Assembly (NCBI GenBank): GCA_963736305.1 | Contig: CAVTOD010000005.1 | Coordinates: 496,001 to 560,000, forward strand | Direction of reading: 5' to 3' | Length of the DNA stretch: 64,000 bases | Origin: DASUPK01 sp963736305 | GTDB lineage: Bacteria; Actinomycetota; Thermoleophilia; Solirubrobacterales; 70-9 | Position numbers and translations under genes: made by a program | The notes under the pieces: generated by a model | What the model was told of the DNA's origin: nothing | The model's database searches: none | Seen by the model: only the letters and a program-made list of their open reading frames with translations | Part shown: piece by piece, positions 1 to 7,575 of the stretch | Position numbering within the stretch: the first letter of the stretch is position 1 | Layout: every line of letters starts with the position of its first letter

Positions 1-569
1 TTCTTGTTCTCAAGGCTGTCGATCCAGAAGCCCGCATCGGCGAGCAGTTGCCCGGTGTCGCGATTCGGATGGCAGCCGGCCGCGAGGAATCCCCACGGCC
101 GCTCGAGCCGGTCCTGCCAGCGGGCGAGTCCCGGTCTGCTGCTGCGGACGTGCTCGAGATAGAGGAGTTTTCCGCCCTCGACCAGGACGCGCCGGGCCTC
201 GGACAGGGCGCCGAGCGGGTCGGGCACCGTGCAGAGCACCAGGGTCGAAACCACGGTGTCGAAGCTGTCGTCGTCGAAGGGCAGCTGCTCTGCCGAGACC
301 TCGACCACGGTGGGGTTCCCGGCCGCACCGGGGTCGCGGGCGACGCGCTCCCGCAGACGCCGGGCCATGTGCGGGTCCGGCTCGGTCATCACCAGCTCGG
401 TCACGGCGTCCGTGTAGTGCTCGAGGTTGTGCCCGGTACCGGCCCCGAGCTCGAGGACCCTTCCAGACGCTGAGGCGAGCAGCTCATGCCGCATCTCTCC
501 CAGTCCGGCGCGCTCGGTCCCGGCCATTAGCCGGTCGTAGAGGCGAGCAAAGATCGGATGCTCACTCAC
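1..569 (-). CDS. class I SAM-dependent methyltransferase, 3' end cut by window edge
   Basis: Reading the minus strand from a GTG at 569 gives an open frame to base 1 with no stop, so the C-terminus lies outside the window. Residues about 35-45 hold the glycine-rich SAM-binding motif I (VLELGAGTGHN), followed by the acidic residue that binds the SAM ribose (VMTEPDP), a motif near LPFDDDSFDTVVSTLVLCTV and the post-motif GGKLLYLEHVRS. This order is that of the UbiE/Methyltransf_11 class. The substrate cannot be told; relatives of this type act on lipids or small molecules. GTG 569 is chosen because no in-frame ATG or GTG lies upstream. It is divergent from the GYD-purD operon. Confidence 0.85.
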   Translation of the reverse strand, partial: MSEHPIFARLYDRLMAGTERAGLGEMRHELLASASGRVLELGAGTGHNLEHYTDAVTELVMTEPDPHMARRLRERVARDPGAAGNPTVVEVSAEQLPFDDDSFDTVVSTLVLCTVPDPLGALSEARRVLVEGGKLLYLEHVRSSRPGLARWQDRLERPWGFLAAGCHPNRDTGQLLADAGFWIDSLENK

Positions 570-692
570 GCCGTAATCATTGCCGCTGATCCGGACGAGG
601 GCGCCGATTCCGCGCTCGAGATTGCACGGGACGCCGGAAAGTGAAAGAAAGGGGTCCCACCATGGGCAAGTCACCAAGAGAGGAAAAACGTC

Positions 693-974
693 ATGCCGAC
701 ATTCGTAATGCTCACCAACCTGAGTTCCGAGGGCGTACAGACGCTCAAGAACAACCCGACGCGGGTCCAGGAGGTCAACAAGGAGGTCGAACAGCTCGGG
801 GTCACCGTCAAGGAGCAGTGGGCGACGCTCGGGCAGTACGACTTCATCACCATCGTGGAGGCGCCCGACGAGAAGACCATGGCCAAGGTCTCCGTCGAGC
901 TCGGCTCCCGCGGCACCATGAGTAGCCAGACCCTCGCCGCGATCCCCGTCGAGGACTTCGTGAGCGCCCTTTGA
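693..974 (+). CDS. GYD domain protein (small alpha/beta, 93 aa)
   Basis: A 93-residue single-domain protein of the GYD family, named for a conserved Gly-Tyr-Asp; here the motif reads GQYDFITIVEAPDE, with Q before the Tyr-Asp pair. The family fold is a small ferredoxin-like alpha/beta unit, often dimeric, and no reaction is established for it. The ATG at 693 has a purine-rich GAGAGGA about ten bases upstream. Its TGA stop (972-974) overlaps the TTG start of purD by four bases, so it is translationally coupled to purine synthesis; it may be a regulator or chaperone of the first pathway steps, which is inference only. Confidence 0.85.
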   Translation: MPTFVMLTNLSSEGVQTLKNNPTRVQEVNKEVEQLGVTVKEQWATLGQYDFITIVEAPDEKTMAKVSVELGSRGTMSSQTLAAIPVEDFVSAL

Positions 975-2248
975 GAGTTCTTGTCGTCGGCGGAGGGGGG
1001 CGCGAGCACGCGATCGTGCGCGCTCTCGCCCGCTCGCCACAGAGCCCGGAGCTGCTCTGCGCGCCGGGCAACGCGGGGATCGCCGGGGAGGCACGCTGCC
1101 TCGATGTCGGGTCGGATGACGTGAATGCGCTCGTCGTCGTCGCCCGCGAGGAGAGCGTGGGCCTCGTGATCGTCGGCCCCGAGGCGCCGCTGGTGGCGGG
1201 GCTGGTGGACGCGCTCGAGGGCGAGGGCATCCCCGCCTTCGGCCCGAGCGCAGAGGCCGCCCGGCTGGAGGGATCGAAGCTCCACGCCAAGGAGCTGATG
1301 AGCGAGGCGGGCGTGCCGACCGCCTCCCACACCGTGCTTCGCTCTCGCCAGGAGGCACTCGACCAGATCGCTTGTGCCTCCTATCCGGCCGTGCTCAAGG
1401 CCGACGGGCTGGCGGCCGGCAAGGGCGTGATCATCTGCGCCTCGGAGACGGAGGCCCGTGAGGCCGTGGGGGTCTTCTTCGACGAGCGCCGCTTCGGCGA
1501 CACCCAGGTCGTGATCGAGGAGTTCCTCGAGGGGGAGGAGCTGTCCCTACTCGCCCTCTGCGACGGCGAGAACGTGCTCCCCCTCGCCCCTGCTCAGGAC
1601 TACAAGCGCATCCGCGACGGCGACGAGGGTCCGAACACGGGCGGCATGGGGAGCTATTCGCCTGTCCCGGGATTCGATGCGGGGGAGACCGAGCGGATCG
1701 CCGACCTGGTCCACCGCCCGGTGGTCGAGGCGATGAAGCGGCGCGGCACCCCGTTTCACGGCGTCCTCTACGCCGGCCTGATGCTGACGGACACCGGGCC
1801 GAAGGTGCTCGAGTTCAACTGCCGCTTCGGCGACCCGGAGACACAGGCGGTGCTGACGCGCTTGAACTCTGACCTGCTCGCCCTCTGCCTCGCCTCGCGC
1901 GAGACGGGCGGGCTTGCCGGGGTCGAGGCCGAATTCGGGGAGGACTGGGCGGTGACCGTGGTGCTGGCGTCGGCCGGCTACCCGGCCTCGTCCTCGAAGG
2001 GCGACGTGATCTCCGGGCTCGAGGATGCCCTGGCCCTCGAGAGCGTCGAGGTGACTCACGCCGGGACAGCGCGCCGCGACGGAGACGTCGTCACCGACGG
2101 CGGCAGGGTGCTGAACGTGACCGGGCTCGGCCCCACGGCCGCGGAGGCACGGAGTCGCGCCTACGATGCCGCCCACCTGATCAGCTTTGAGGGAATGCAG
2201 ATGCGGACGGATATCGCGGCCAGAGCGGTCGACCGCGCAGCCGCTTGA
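971..2248 (+). CDS. purD: phosphoribosylamine-glycine ligase (GAR synthetase)
   Basis: A 425-residue protein that joins glycine to 5-phosphoribosylamine with ATP (step 2 of IMP synthesis, cytosol). The N-terminus MRVLVVGGGGREHAI is the family N-domain phosphate-binding loop, followed by the ATP-grasp domain with KADGLAAGKGV, the PAQDYKRIRDGDEGPNTGGMGSY-like segment around residues 208-230 and LEFNCRFGDPETQ at the metal site. Length is normal. The start is a TTG that shares bases with the upstream TGA (TTGA), which fixes the N-terminus just before the glycine-rich loop. It is the first recognised pathway enzyme of the cluster. Confidence 0.97.
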   Translation: MRVLVVGGGGREHAIVRALARSPQSPELLCAPGNAGIAGEARCLDVGSDDVNALVVVAREESVGLVIVGPEAPLVAGLVDALEGEGIPAFGPSAEAARLEGSKLHAKELMSEAGVPTASHTVLRSRQEALDQIACASYPAVLKADGLAAGKGVIICASETEAREAVGVFFDERRFGDTQVVIEEFLEGEELSLLALCDGENVLPLAPAQDYKRIRDGDEGPNTGGMGSYSPVPGFDAGETERIADLVHRPVVEAMKRRGTPFHGVLYAGLMLTDTGPKVLEFNCRFGDPETQAVLTRLNSDLLALCLASRETGGLAGVEAEFGEDWAVTVVLASAGYPASSSKGDVISGLEDALALESVEVTHAGTARRDGDVVTDGGRVLNVTGLGPTAAEARSRAYDAAHLISFEGMQMRTDIAARAVDRAAA

Positions 2249-2262
2249 AAGAGGAGACATCG

Positions 2263-2289
2263 ATGACGACCGAATGGAGGAGGAGCTGA
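2263..2289 (+). other. 8-codon mini-ORF coupled to purE
   Basis: ATG at 2263 begins an eight-codon frame (MTTEWRRS) ending in a TGA at 2287-2289 that shares its last base with the purE ATG. It has its own good Shine-Dalgarno (GAGGAG at 2251-2256), seven to eight bases upstream of the ATG, while the run GGAGGAGG inside it serves as the purE Shine-Dalgarno. It could be a translated leader that couples purE to upstream translation, or chance. Confidence 0.4.
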
Positions 2290-2753
2290 TGCCCGAGGGC
2301 GATGTTGCCGAGACGATGCCCCAGGTCGAGGAGGCGTTCGAGGAGATCGAGGTCGACGCGCCGCTCGTCGGAATCATCATGGGCTCGAAGAACGACAAGC
2401 CCAAGCTGCAACCCGCCGGCGAGGCCCTCCACGACCATGGCATCCGCTACGAGGTCCGGGTGCTGAGCGCGCATCGCGATCCCGAGGCGACCAGCGAGTA
2501 CTGCACGAACGCGCGGATGCGCGGCCTCAAGGTGATCATCGCCGGAGCCGGGATGTCCGCGGCGCTTCCGGGATTCGCCGCGTCCAAGACCGACCTGCCC
2601 GTGGTCGGGGTTCCGATCTCGGGCAAGAACCTCGGCGGACTGGATGCCCTTCTGTCCGCCGTTCAGATGCCGCCCGGCGTGCCGGTCGGCTGCGTGGCGA
2701 TCGACGGCGCGAAAAACGCCGGGCTGCTCGCAGTCCGCATCATCAACGCGTAG
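2289..2753 (+). CDS. purE: PurE, AIR carboxylation (class II-like features)
   Basis: A 154-residue PurE that makes CAIR in step 6 of purine synthesis. It keeps the GSKND phosphate loop, the SAHRDP motif and the C-terminal SAVQMPPGVPVG and GAKNAGLLA segments. Class I enzymes, which rearrange N5-CAIR made by PurK, read GSKSDW and AGAGGAAHLPG; here these are GSKNDK and AGAGMSAALPGF, so the His of HLPG is Ala. The latter segment resembles the AGRSNALSGF segment of class II AIR carboxylases, which use CO2 directly. No purK is in the window. The ATG at 2289 is chosen because GGAGGAGG stands just upstream; an in-frame ATG at 2274 lacks a usable site. About 25 acidic residues precede the fold. Confidence 0.93.
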   Translation: MPEGDVAETMPQVEEAFEEIEVDAPLVGIIMGSKNDKPKLQPAGEALHDHGIRYEVRVLSAHRDPEATSEYCTNARMRGLKVIIAGAGMSAALPGFAASKTDLPVVGVPISGKNLGGLDALLSAVQMPPGVPVGCVAIDGAKNAGLLAVRIINA

Positions 2754-3678
2754 CGATTCGCCGCTGCAGCTCCGCGGTCAGCTCGGAGGCGACTTCGTGA
2801 AGCTGCTCGGCGAACGCCCTGGCGTGCGGTAACTCGCCGTTCGCCCTTCTCGCCAGCAGCACGGTGCGGTGGGCCGGTCGCTCGCTGCGGATCCGGATCA
2901 GGGCGACGTCCGGCCGCACCGAATCGGCGGCCAGGCCGGGGACGAGGGTGACTCCCAGACCGGCGGCGACCAGGCCCAGCTTCGCGGTCCACTCCTTCGC
3001 GATCAGCGCCACCTCGGGTTGCCACTCAGCCCACTGCCACGCCCCGAGCATCGAGTCGCTCGCCTTCGTGCTTCCCGCGATCCAGCGCTCGGAGACCAGG
3101 TCGTCGAGGTTCACGGTCCGCCGCCGCGCCAGCGGATGGTCAGGCCCGACAGCGAGCAGAAGCGGGTCGTCCATCAGGTGCTCCAGCGTGACCCGATCGT
3201 CGCTTGGCCCCCGCCGCCGTGGCAGCACGCTGATCACCGCCGCATCGACCGAGCCTGAGGAGAGCCGGCGAATCTGGGAGGAGGTGCCGCCCTCGCGAAG
3301 GGTGACGTCAATCCACGGGTGACGCCCGCGGAAGGCGGACAGAGTCCTGGGCACAAGCGCCGCGACGGCGGTGGGGAAGGCCCCGACCCTCAGCCGCCCC
3401 GTGGCGCCCTCCGACATCCCCTCGAGCTCCCTCTGCGCGGAGTCCACCTCCTCGAGGACCCTGCCCGCCCGGCGCAGCAGGGCGTCGCCCGCGTCGGTGA
3501 GCGTGACCCCGCGCGAGCCGCGCTCGAACAGCGCCGTTTCGGCGGCGCTCTCGAGAGCCGCCACCTGTCGCGAGATTGCCGACTGCGTGTAGCCGAGCGG
3601 ATCGGCGGCGGCGGTGAACGAGCCACGGGCGGCCACCTCCCGCAGGACGCGAAGCCCGGTGAGGGTCAGATCAGGCAT
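2743..3678 (-). CDS. LysR-family transcriptional regulator
   Basis: A 311-residue LTTR. The N-terminal winged helix-turn-helix reads LRVLREVAARGSFTAAADPL then YTQSAISRQVAALE, and the effector-binding domain begins near residue 88 (GRLRVGAFPTA) and runs to the end. The effector is unknown. ATG at 3678 is used; a GTG at 3687 is an alternative. The 3' end overlaps the convergent purE end by 11 bases. A perfect palindrome of LTTR type covers the start codon, suggesting autoregulation and control of the divergent SnoaL-like gene, and possibly of purB behind it. Confidence 0.93.
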   Translation of the reverse strand: MPDLTLTGLRVLREVAARGSFTAAADPLGYTQSAISRQVAALESAAETALFERGSRGVTLTDAGDALLRRAGRVLEEVDSAQRELEGMSEGATGRLRVGAFPTAVAALVPRTLSAFRGRHPWIDVTLREGGTSSQIRRLSSGSVDAAVISVLPRRRGPSDDRVTLEHLMDDPLLLAVGPDHPLARRRTVNLDDLVSERWIAGSTKASDSMLGAWQWAEWQPEVALIAKEWTAKLGLVAAGLGVTLVPGLAADSVRPDVALIRIRSERPAHRTVLLARRANGELPHARAFAEQLHEVASELTAELQRRIATR

Positions 3679-3692
3679 GCGTATCACGCATG
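3676..3692. promoter_or_regulatory. probable LysR operator, perfect 7-3-7 palindrome
   Basis: CATGCGTATCACGCATG has two perfect 7-base arms around ATC and contains ATGC-N7-GCAT, the T-N11-A form bound by LysR regulators. It overlaps the start of the LysR gene and lies in the short gap to the divergent SnoaL-like gene. The binding protein is inferred to be the adjacent regulator. Confidence 0.6.
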
Positions 3693-3713
3693 GTAGCTCT
3701 GTTGGATCCTCGC

Positions 3714-3742
3714 TTGTGGCATTGCTCTGCCTGGCCTAGCTT
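3714..3742 (+). promoter_or_regulatory. candidate promoter for the SnoaL-like gene and purB
   Basis: TTGTGG (3714-3719) and TAGCTT (3737-3742) are separated by 17 bases, the usual sigma70-type spacing, between the LysR operator and the SnoaL-like start at 3777. Match to consensus is only partial. Confidence 0.35.
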
Positions 3743-3776
3743 CGACTCACGGCAACCGACAAAGGAGAAGCGGGAC

Positions 3777-4196
3777 TTGAACGCAGCCGAGAACAAGCAC
3801 GTGATGAGCGAGGTGTTCGCGGAGCTGGCCCAGGGCAACGGCCGGCCGTTCGTCGACCTTCTGGCCGATGACATCCGCTGGACGATCATCGGCAGCACGG
3901 AGTGGTCCGGCACCTGGGAGGGCAAGGCCGCGGTGCGATCGAGGCTGCTCGATCCTCTGTTCGCGCAGTTCGAGACGCCGTATCGGAACGAGGCGATCCG
4001 GCTGATCGCGGAGGACGACCACGTTGTGATCGAATGCCGCGGCAATGTCACCACGAAGGCCGGGATGCCGTACCGGAACACCTACTGCTACGTCTGCCGG
4101 CTCGAGGGCGGCCAGGTGCACGAGCTGACCGAGTACTGCGACACGGAGCTGCTGACCAAGGCGCTGGCGCCGCCATGGGCGGAGGTCGCGGCTTGA
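3777..4196 (+). CDS. SnoaL/NTF2-like protein
   Basis: A 139-residue protein of the SnoaL-like NTF2 fold (cone-shaped alpha+beta barrel). Visible family features are the initial helix, the DDIRWTIIGSTEWSGTWEGK strand region and the AEDDHVVIECRGN then NTYCYVCRLEGGQV beta sheet. Family members are isomerases, hydrolases or small-ligand binders, so the role is open. The TTG at 3777 is preferred over an ATG-less upstream extension because AAAGGAGA stands 10-16 bases before it. It is seven bases ahead of purB and divergent from the LysR gene. Confidence 0.82.
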   Translation: MNAAENKHVMSEVFAELAQGNGRPFVDLLADDIRWTIIGSTEWSGTWEGKAAVRSRLLDPLFAQFETPYRNEAIRLIAEDDHVVIECRGNVTTKAGMPYRNTYCYVCRLEGGQVHELTEYCDTELLTKALAPPWAEVAA

Positions 4197-4203
4197 TGGC
4201 GCC

Positions 4204-5487
4204 GTGATTCCGCGTTACACCCGCGAGGAGATCGGCGCGGTCTGGACTCAGCAGCGCCGCATGGAGACCTGGCTGAAGGTCGAGCTGGCGGCCACCGATG
4301 CCTGGGCCGCCGAGGGCGTTGTCCCCGAGGAGGCCGCGAAGTCGATTCGCGATCGGGCGGCCTTCACCGTCGAGGTGGTGGAGGAGCGCGAGAGGACGAC
4401 GGGCCACGACGTGGCAGCGTTCGTGGACGTCGTCTCCGGCTCGATCGGGGAGGAGGGGCGCTGGCTCCATTACGGGCTCACCTCCTCGGATGTCCTTGAC
4501 ACGGCGCTTGCGCTACAGCTCGTCGACGCGGGCGAGATCGTCGTTCGCGGCGCTCGGGCCTATCGCGACGCTCTGGTCGCCCGCGCGAAGGAGTTCGCCG
4601 AGACGCTCTGCGTCGGCCGCACCCACGGGGTCCACGCCGAGCCCACGACGTTCGGACTGCGCCTCGCCGGATTCGCCTTCGAGGCGGATCGCAACCTGCA
4701 GCGCCTCGAGGACGCGTTCGAGCAAGTGGCGGTCGGGAAGCTCTCCGGAGCGGTCGGCACCTACGCCTCGATTCCGCCCTCCGCCGAAACTCGGGTGATG
4801 GAGGCGCTCGGCCTGGCCCGGGAGGACATCTCCACCCAGGTCGTCCCGCGCGACCGTCACGCGGTCGTCCTGGCGCGGATGGCGATCGCCGGGGCCGGGT
4901 TGGAGCGATTTGGCACCGAGATCCGGAACCTGCAGCGCACGGAAGTTCGAGAGGTCGAGGAGCCCTTCGGTTCCGGCCAGAAGGGCTCCTCGGCGATGCC
5001 ACACAAGCGCAACCCGATCCTCGCCGAGCGGCTCTGCGGGCTCGCCCGCGTGATGCGCGGCTACTCGCAGGTCGGGATCGAGAACATCGCCCTCTGGCAC
5101 GAGCGGGATATCTCGCACTCGGGCGCCGAGCGAGTCGTGCTGCCCGACGCCACGATCGCCCTCGACTACATGCAGCACATCGCCACGCGGATCGTCGAGG
5201 GGATGAGGGTCCACACCGACCGGATGCGCGAGAACATCGAGCTCACGCACGGAGCCCTCTTCAGCCAGCGCGCGCTGACGGCCCTGATCGAGGCGGGAAT
5301 GACCCGCGACGACGCGTACCGGGTCGTCCAGGAGAACGCCCAGCGGGCCTGGGACGAGGGGACGAGCTTCCGCGAGCTGATCGGCGGCGCTGCGCCGCAA
5401 CTGGACCTGGACGCCGTGTTCGATTACGGCGCCTACCTGGAGCATGTCCCGGAAGTCCTTGCGCGCCTGGATAGGCTTGAGCCGTGA
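4204..5487 (+). CDS. purB: adenylosuccinate lyase
   Basis: A 427-residue member of the fumarase/aspartase superfamily. It removes fumarate from SAICAR and from adenylosuccinate (steps 8 and the last step to AMP). The signature loop GSSAMPHKRNP carries the mobile catalytic serine, and the region HYGLTSSDVLDTA and TRTHGVHAEPTTFG-type segment (GRTHGVHAEPTTF) carry the catalytic histidines. GTG 4204 gives the N-terminus MIPRYTREEI usual for the family. Its TGA overlaps the next start (GTGA), so expression is coupled to the thioredoxin-fold gene and purC. Confidence 0.97.
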   Translation: MIPRYTREEIGAVWTQQRRMETWLKVELAATDAWAAEGVVPEEAAKSIRDRAAFTVEVVEERERTTGHDVAAFVDVVSGSIGEEGRWLHYGLTSSDVLDTALALQLVDAGEIVVRGARAYRDALVARAKEFAETLCVGRTHGVHAEPTTFGLRLAGFAFEADRNLQRLEDAFEQVAVGKLSGAVGTYASIPPSAETRVMEALGLAREDISTQVVPRDRHAVVLARMAIAGAGLERFGTEIRNLQRTEVREVEEPFGSGQKGSSAMPHKRNPILAERLCGLARVMRGYSQVGIENIALWHERDISHSGAERVVLPDATIALDYMQHIATRIVEGMRVHTDRMRENIELTHGALFSQRALTALIEAGMTRDDAYRVVQENAQRAWDEGTSFRELIGGAAPQLDLDAVFDYGAYLEHVPEVLARLDRLEP

Positions 5488-5789
5488 TCCTCTACACGTG
5501 CGGCCAGCAGAAGAAGCACGCGGCCATCGGTCATGCCTGCGGGCGCGCGGCGAAAGCGCTCGATGAGGCGGGCTACGAGTACGAGGTCAAGCCGATGCCC
5601 GGCTACCGGATGATGCCGTGGACCTGGGGCGCGCGCCGGCGCGGCCGAGACGAGGTCAAGGGGCTGACCGGCCAGATCGGTGTCCCCGTCCTGGCTCTGG
5701 ATGAGGGAAAGGCGGTCGTTGGCTCGGGCAAGATCATCGAATGGGCCAACGCTCATCCCTCCGTTCAGCCCGAGGTGGGCGGCGGATGA
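5484..5789 (+). CDS. glutaredoxin/GST N-terminal-like thioredoxin-fold protein
   Basis: A 101-residue protein that begins with a beta strand and a glutaredoxin-like loop, MILYTCGQQKK, with one cysteine at the active-site position, and carries the cis-proline strand of thioredoxin folds (GQIGVPVLALDEG) followed by GSGKIIEWANAHP, as in the N-terminal domain of glutathione transferases. Monothiol glutaredoxin-like chemistry is possible but unproven. It overlaps purB by GTGA and purC by ATGA, so it is translated as part of the pur operon; nothing in known purine synthesis needs such a protein. Confidence 0.85.
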   Translation: MILYTCGQQKKHAAIGHACGRAAKALDEAGYEYEVKPMPGYRMMPWTWGARRRGRDEVKGLTGQIGVPVLALDEGKAVVGSGKIIEWANAHPSVQPEVGGG

Positions 5790-6640
5790 CGCCATCGCTC
5801 GCCGATCTGAAGCTGCACGGCTCCGGCAAGGTCCGCGAGATCTACGAGGACGGCGACGAGCTGATCATGGTCGCCTCCGACCGGATCTCCGTCTACGACG
5901 TCGTCCTGCCCACCGCGATCCCGGACAAGGGCAAGGTCCTCACCCAGATGTCGCTCTTCTGGTTCGAGCTCACCGGCGAGATCGTCCCCAACCACTTCAT
6001 CTCCGAGGACGTGCCGCCCGAAGCTGCCGGCCGAGGCATGCGAGTGCAGAAGCTCGACATGTTCCCCGTCGAGTGCGTGGTCCGCGGGTACCTCTCAGGG
6101 TCAGGCTGGAAGGAGTACCGCGAGTCCGGCGCCGTCTGCGGGATCGAGCTGCCGGAGGGCCTGCGGGAGTCCGACAAGCTCCCCGAGCCGATCTTCACCC
6201 CCGCCACCAAGGCGGAGCTGGGCGAGCACGACGAGAACATCGACTTCGACACCGCCGCCGAGGCGATCGGGAACCGGCCGTTGATGGAGGAGCTCAGGCG
6301 GATCTCGATCGAGATCTACAAGCGCGGCGCCGACCACGCCGCCGAGAAGGGCATCCTCCTGGCGGACACCAAGTTCGAGTTCGGCAGCTCGCCGGGCGCC
6401 GAGATCGTCCTCGCGGACGAGGTCCTGACCCCGGACTCCTCCCGTTTCTGGCCGGCCGACTGCTACGACCCGGGCGGCACTCAGCCCTCCTTCGACAAGC
6501 AGTACGTGCGGGACTACTCCGACTCGGTGGGATGGGACCACACCGACCCGGGCCCCGAGCTGCCGGATGAGGTCGTCCAGAACACCCGGGCCAAGTACGT
6601 CGAGGCCTACGAGAAGATCACCGGCCGCAAACTGGGCTGA
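5786..6640 (+). CDS. purC: phosphoribosylaminoimidazole-succinocarboxamide synthase
   Basis: A 284-residue SAICAR synthetase that couples aspartate to CAIR with ATP (step 7). Seen: GSGKVREIYE and DRISVYDVVLP at the nucleotide site, the PNHFISE segment, and KLDMFPVECVVRGYLSGSGW, the family signature. The length matches the longer monofunctional form. ATG 5786 overlaps the upstream TGA, and an earlier in-frame ATG inside the previous gene is rejected because the protein then gains a non-family tail. Confidence 0.97.
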   Translation: MTPSLADLKLHGSGKVREIYEDGDELIMVASDRISVYDVVLPTAIPDKGKVLTQMSLFWFELTGEIVPNHFISEDVPPEAAGRGMRVQKLDMFPVECVVRGYLSGSGWKEYRESGAVCGIELPEGLRESDKLPEPIFTPATKAELGEHDENIDFDTAAEAIGNRPLMEELRRISIEIYKRGADHAAEKGILLADTKFEFGSSPGAEIVLADEVLTPDSSRFWPADCYDPGGTQPSFDKQYVRDYSDSVGWDHTDPGPELPDEVVQNTRAKYVEAYEKITGRKLG

Positions 6641-6670
6641 TCAGGCAGGGGATTGGGCCGGGCCCGCAGG

Positions 6671-6676
6671 TACCCT
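6671..6676 (+). promoter_or_regulatory. -10 box of purS, leaderless type
   Basis: TACCCT ends six bases before the purS GTG (6683), so the transcript would begin at or next to the start codon. No convincing Shine-Dalgarno is present in this 42-base gap after purC. Confidence 0.5.
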
Positions 6677-6682
6677 GACCTG

Positions 6683-6903
6683 GTGAAGGCCAAGGTCCTG
6701 ATCCGGCCCAAGGAAGGCATCCTCGACCCGCAGGGGAAGGCGGTTGAGCGCGCGCTGCCCGCACTCGGCTTCGACGGCGTCCACGACGTCCGCATCGGCC
6801 GTCTGGTGGAGCTCGAGACCGACGATCCCAGCAAGCTCGGCGACCTCTGCGAGAAGCTGCTCGCCAACCCGCTGATCGAGGACTTCGAGGTGGAGCTCGA
6901 GCA

Positions 6904-6907
<4 letters not shown>
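6683..6907 (+). CDS. purS: FGAM synthase subunit PurS
   Basis: A 74-residue small subunit that bridges PurQ and PurL in the three-part formylglycinamide ribonucleotide amidotransferase (step 4). The motif KEGILDPQGKAVERALPALG and the C-terminal EKLLANPLIEDFEVEL are typical. GTG 6683 is used because homologues begin at VKAKVLIRP; ten upstream codons are open but do not match. Its TGA overlaps the purQ GTG. Confidence 0.95.

Positions 6908-7571
<664 letters not shown>

Positions 7572-7575
<4 letters not shown>

Noticed and set aside
48..473. Plus-strand 141-codon frame at the left edge
   Set aside because: It is the shadow of the minus-strand methyltransferase, whose SAM motifs are unmistakable.
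628..658. GGGAC...GTCCC inverted repeat before the GYD-purD operon as a purine or PRPP riboswitch
   Set aside because: No conserved core of any known riboswitch class is visible; it is only a five-pair stem with a 20-base loop.
662..700. Leader peptide starting at ATG 662
   Set aside because: It runs far into the GYD gene in another frame, has no attenuator structure, and the GYD start has the better ribosome site.
5680..6570. Overlapping plus-strand frame across the purC start
   Set aside because: Arg-rich out-of-frame reading of purC.
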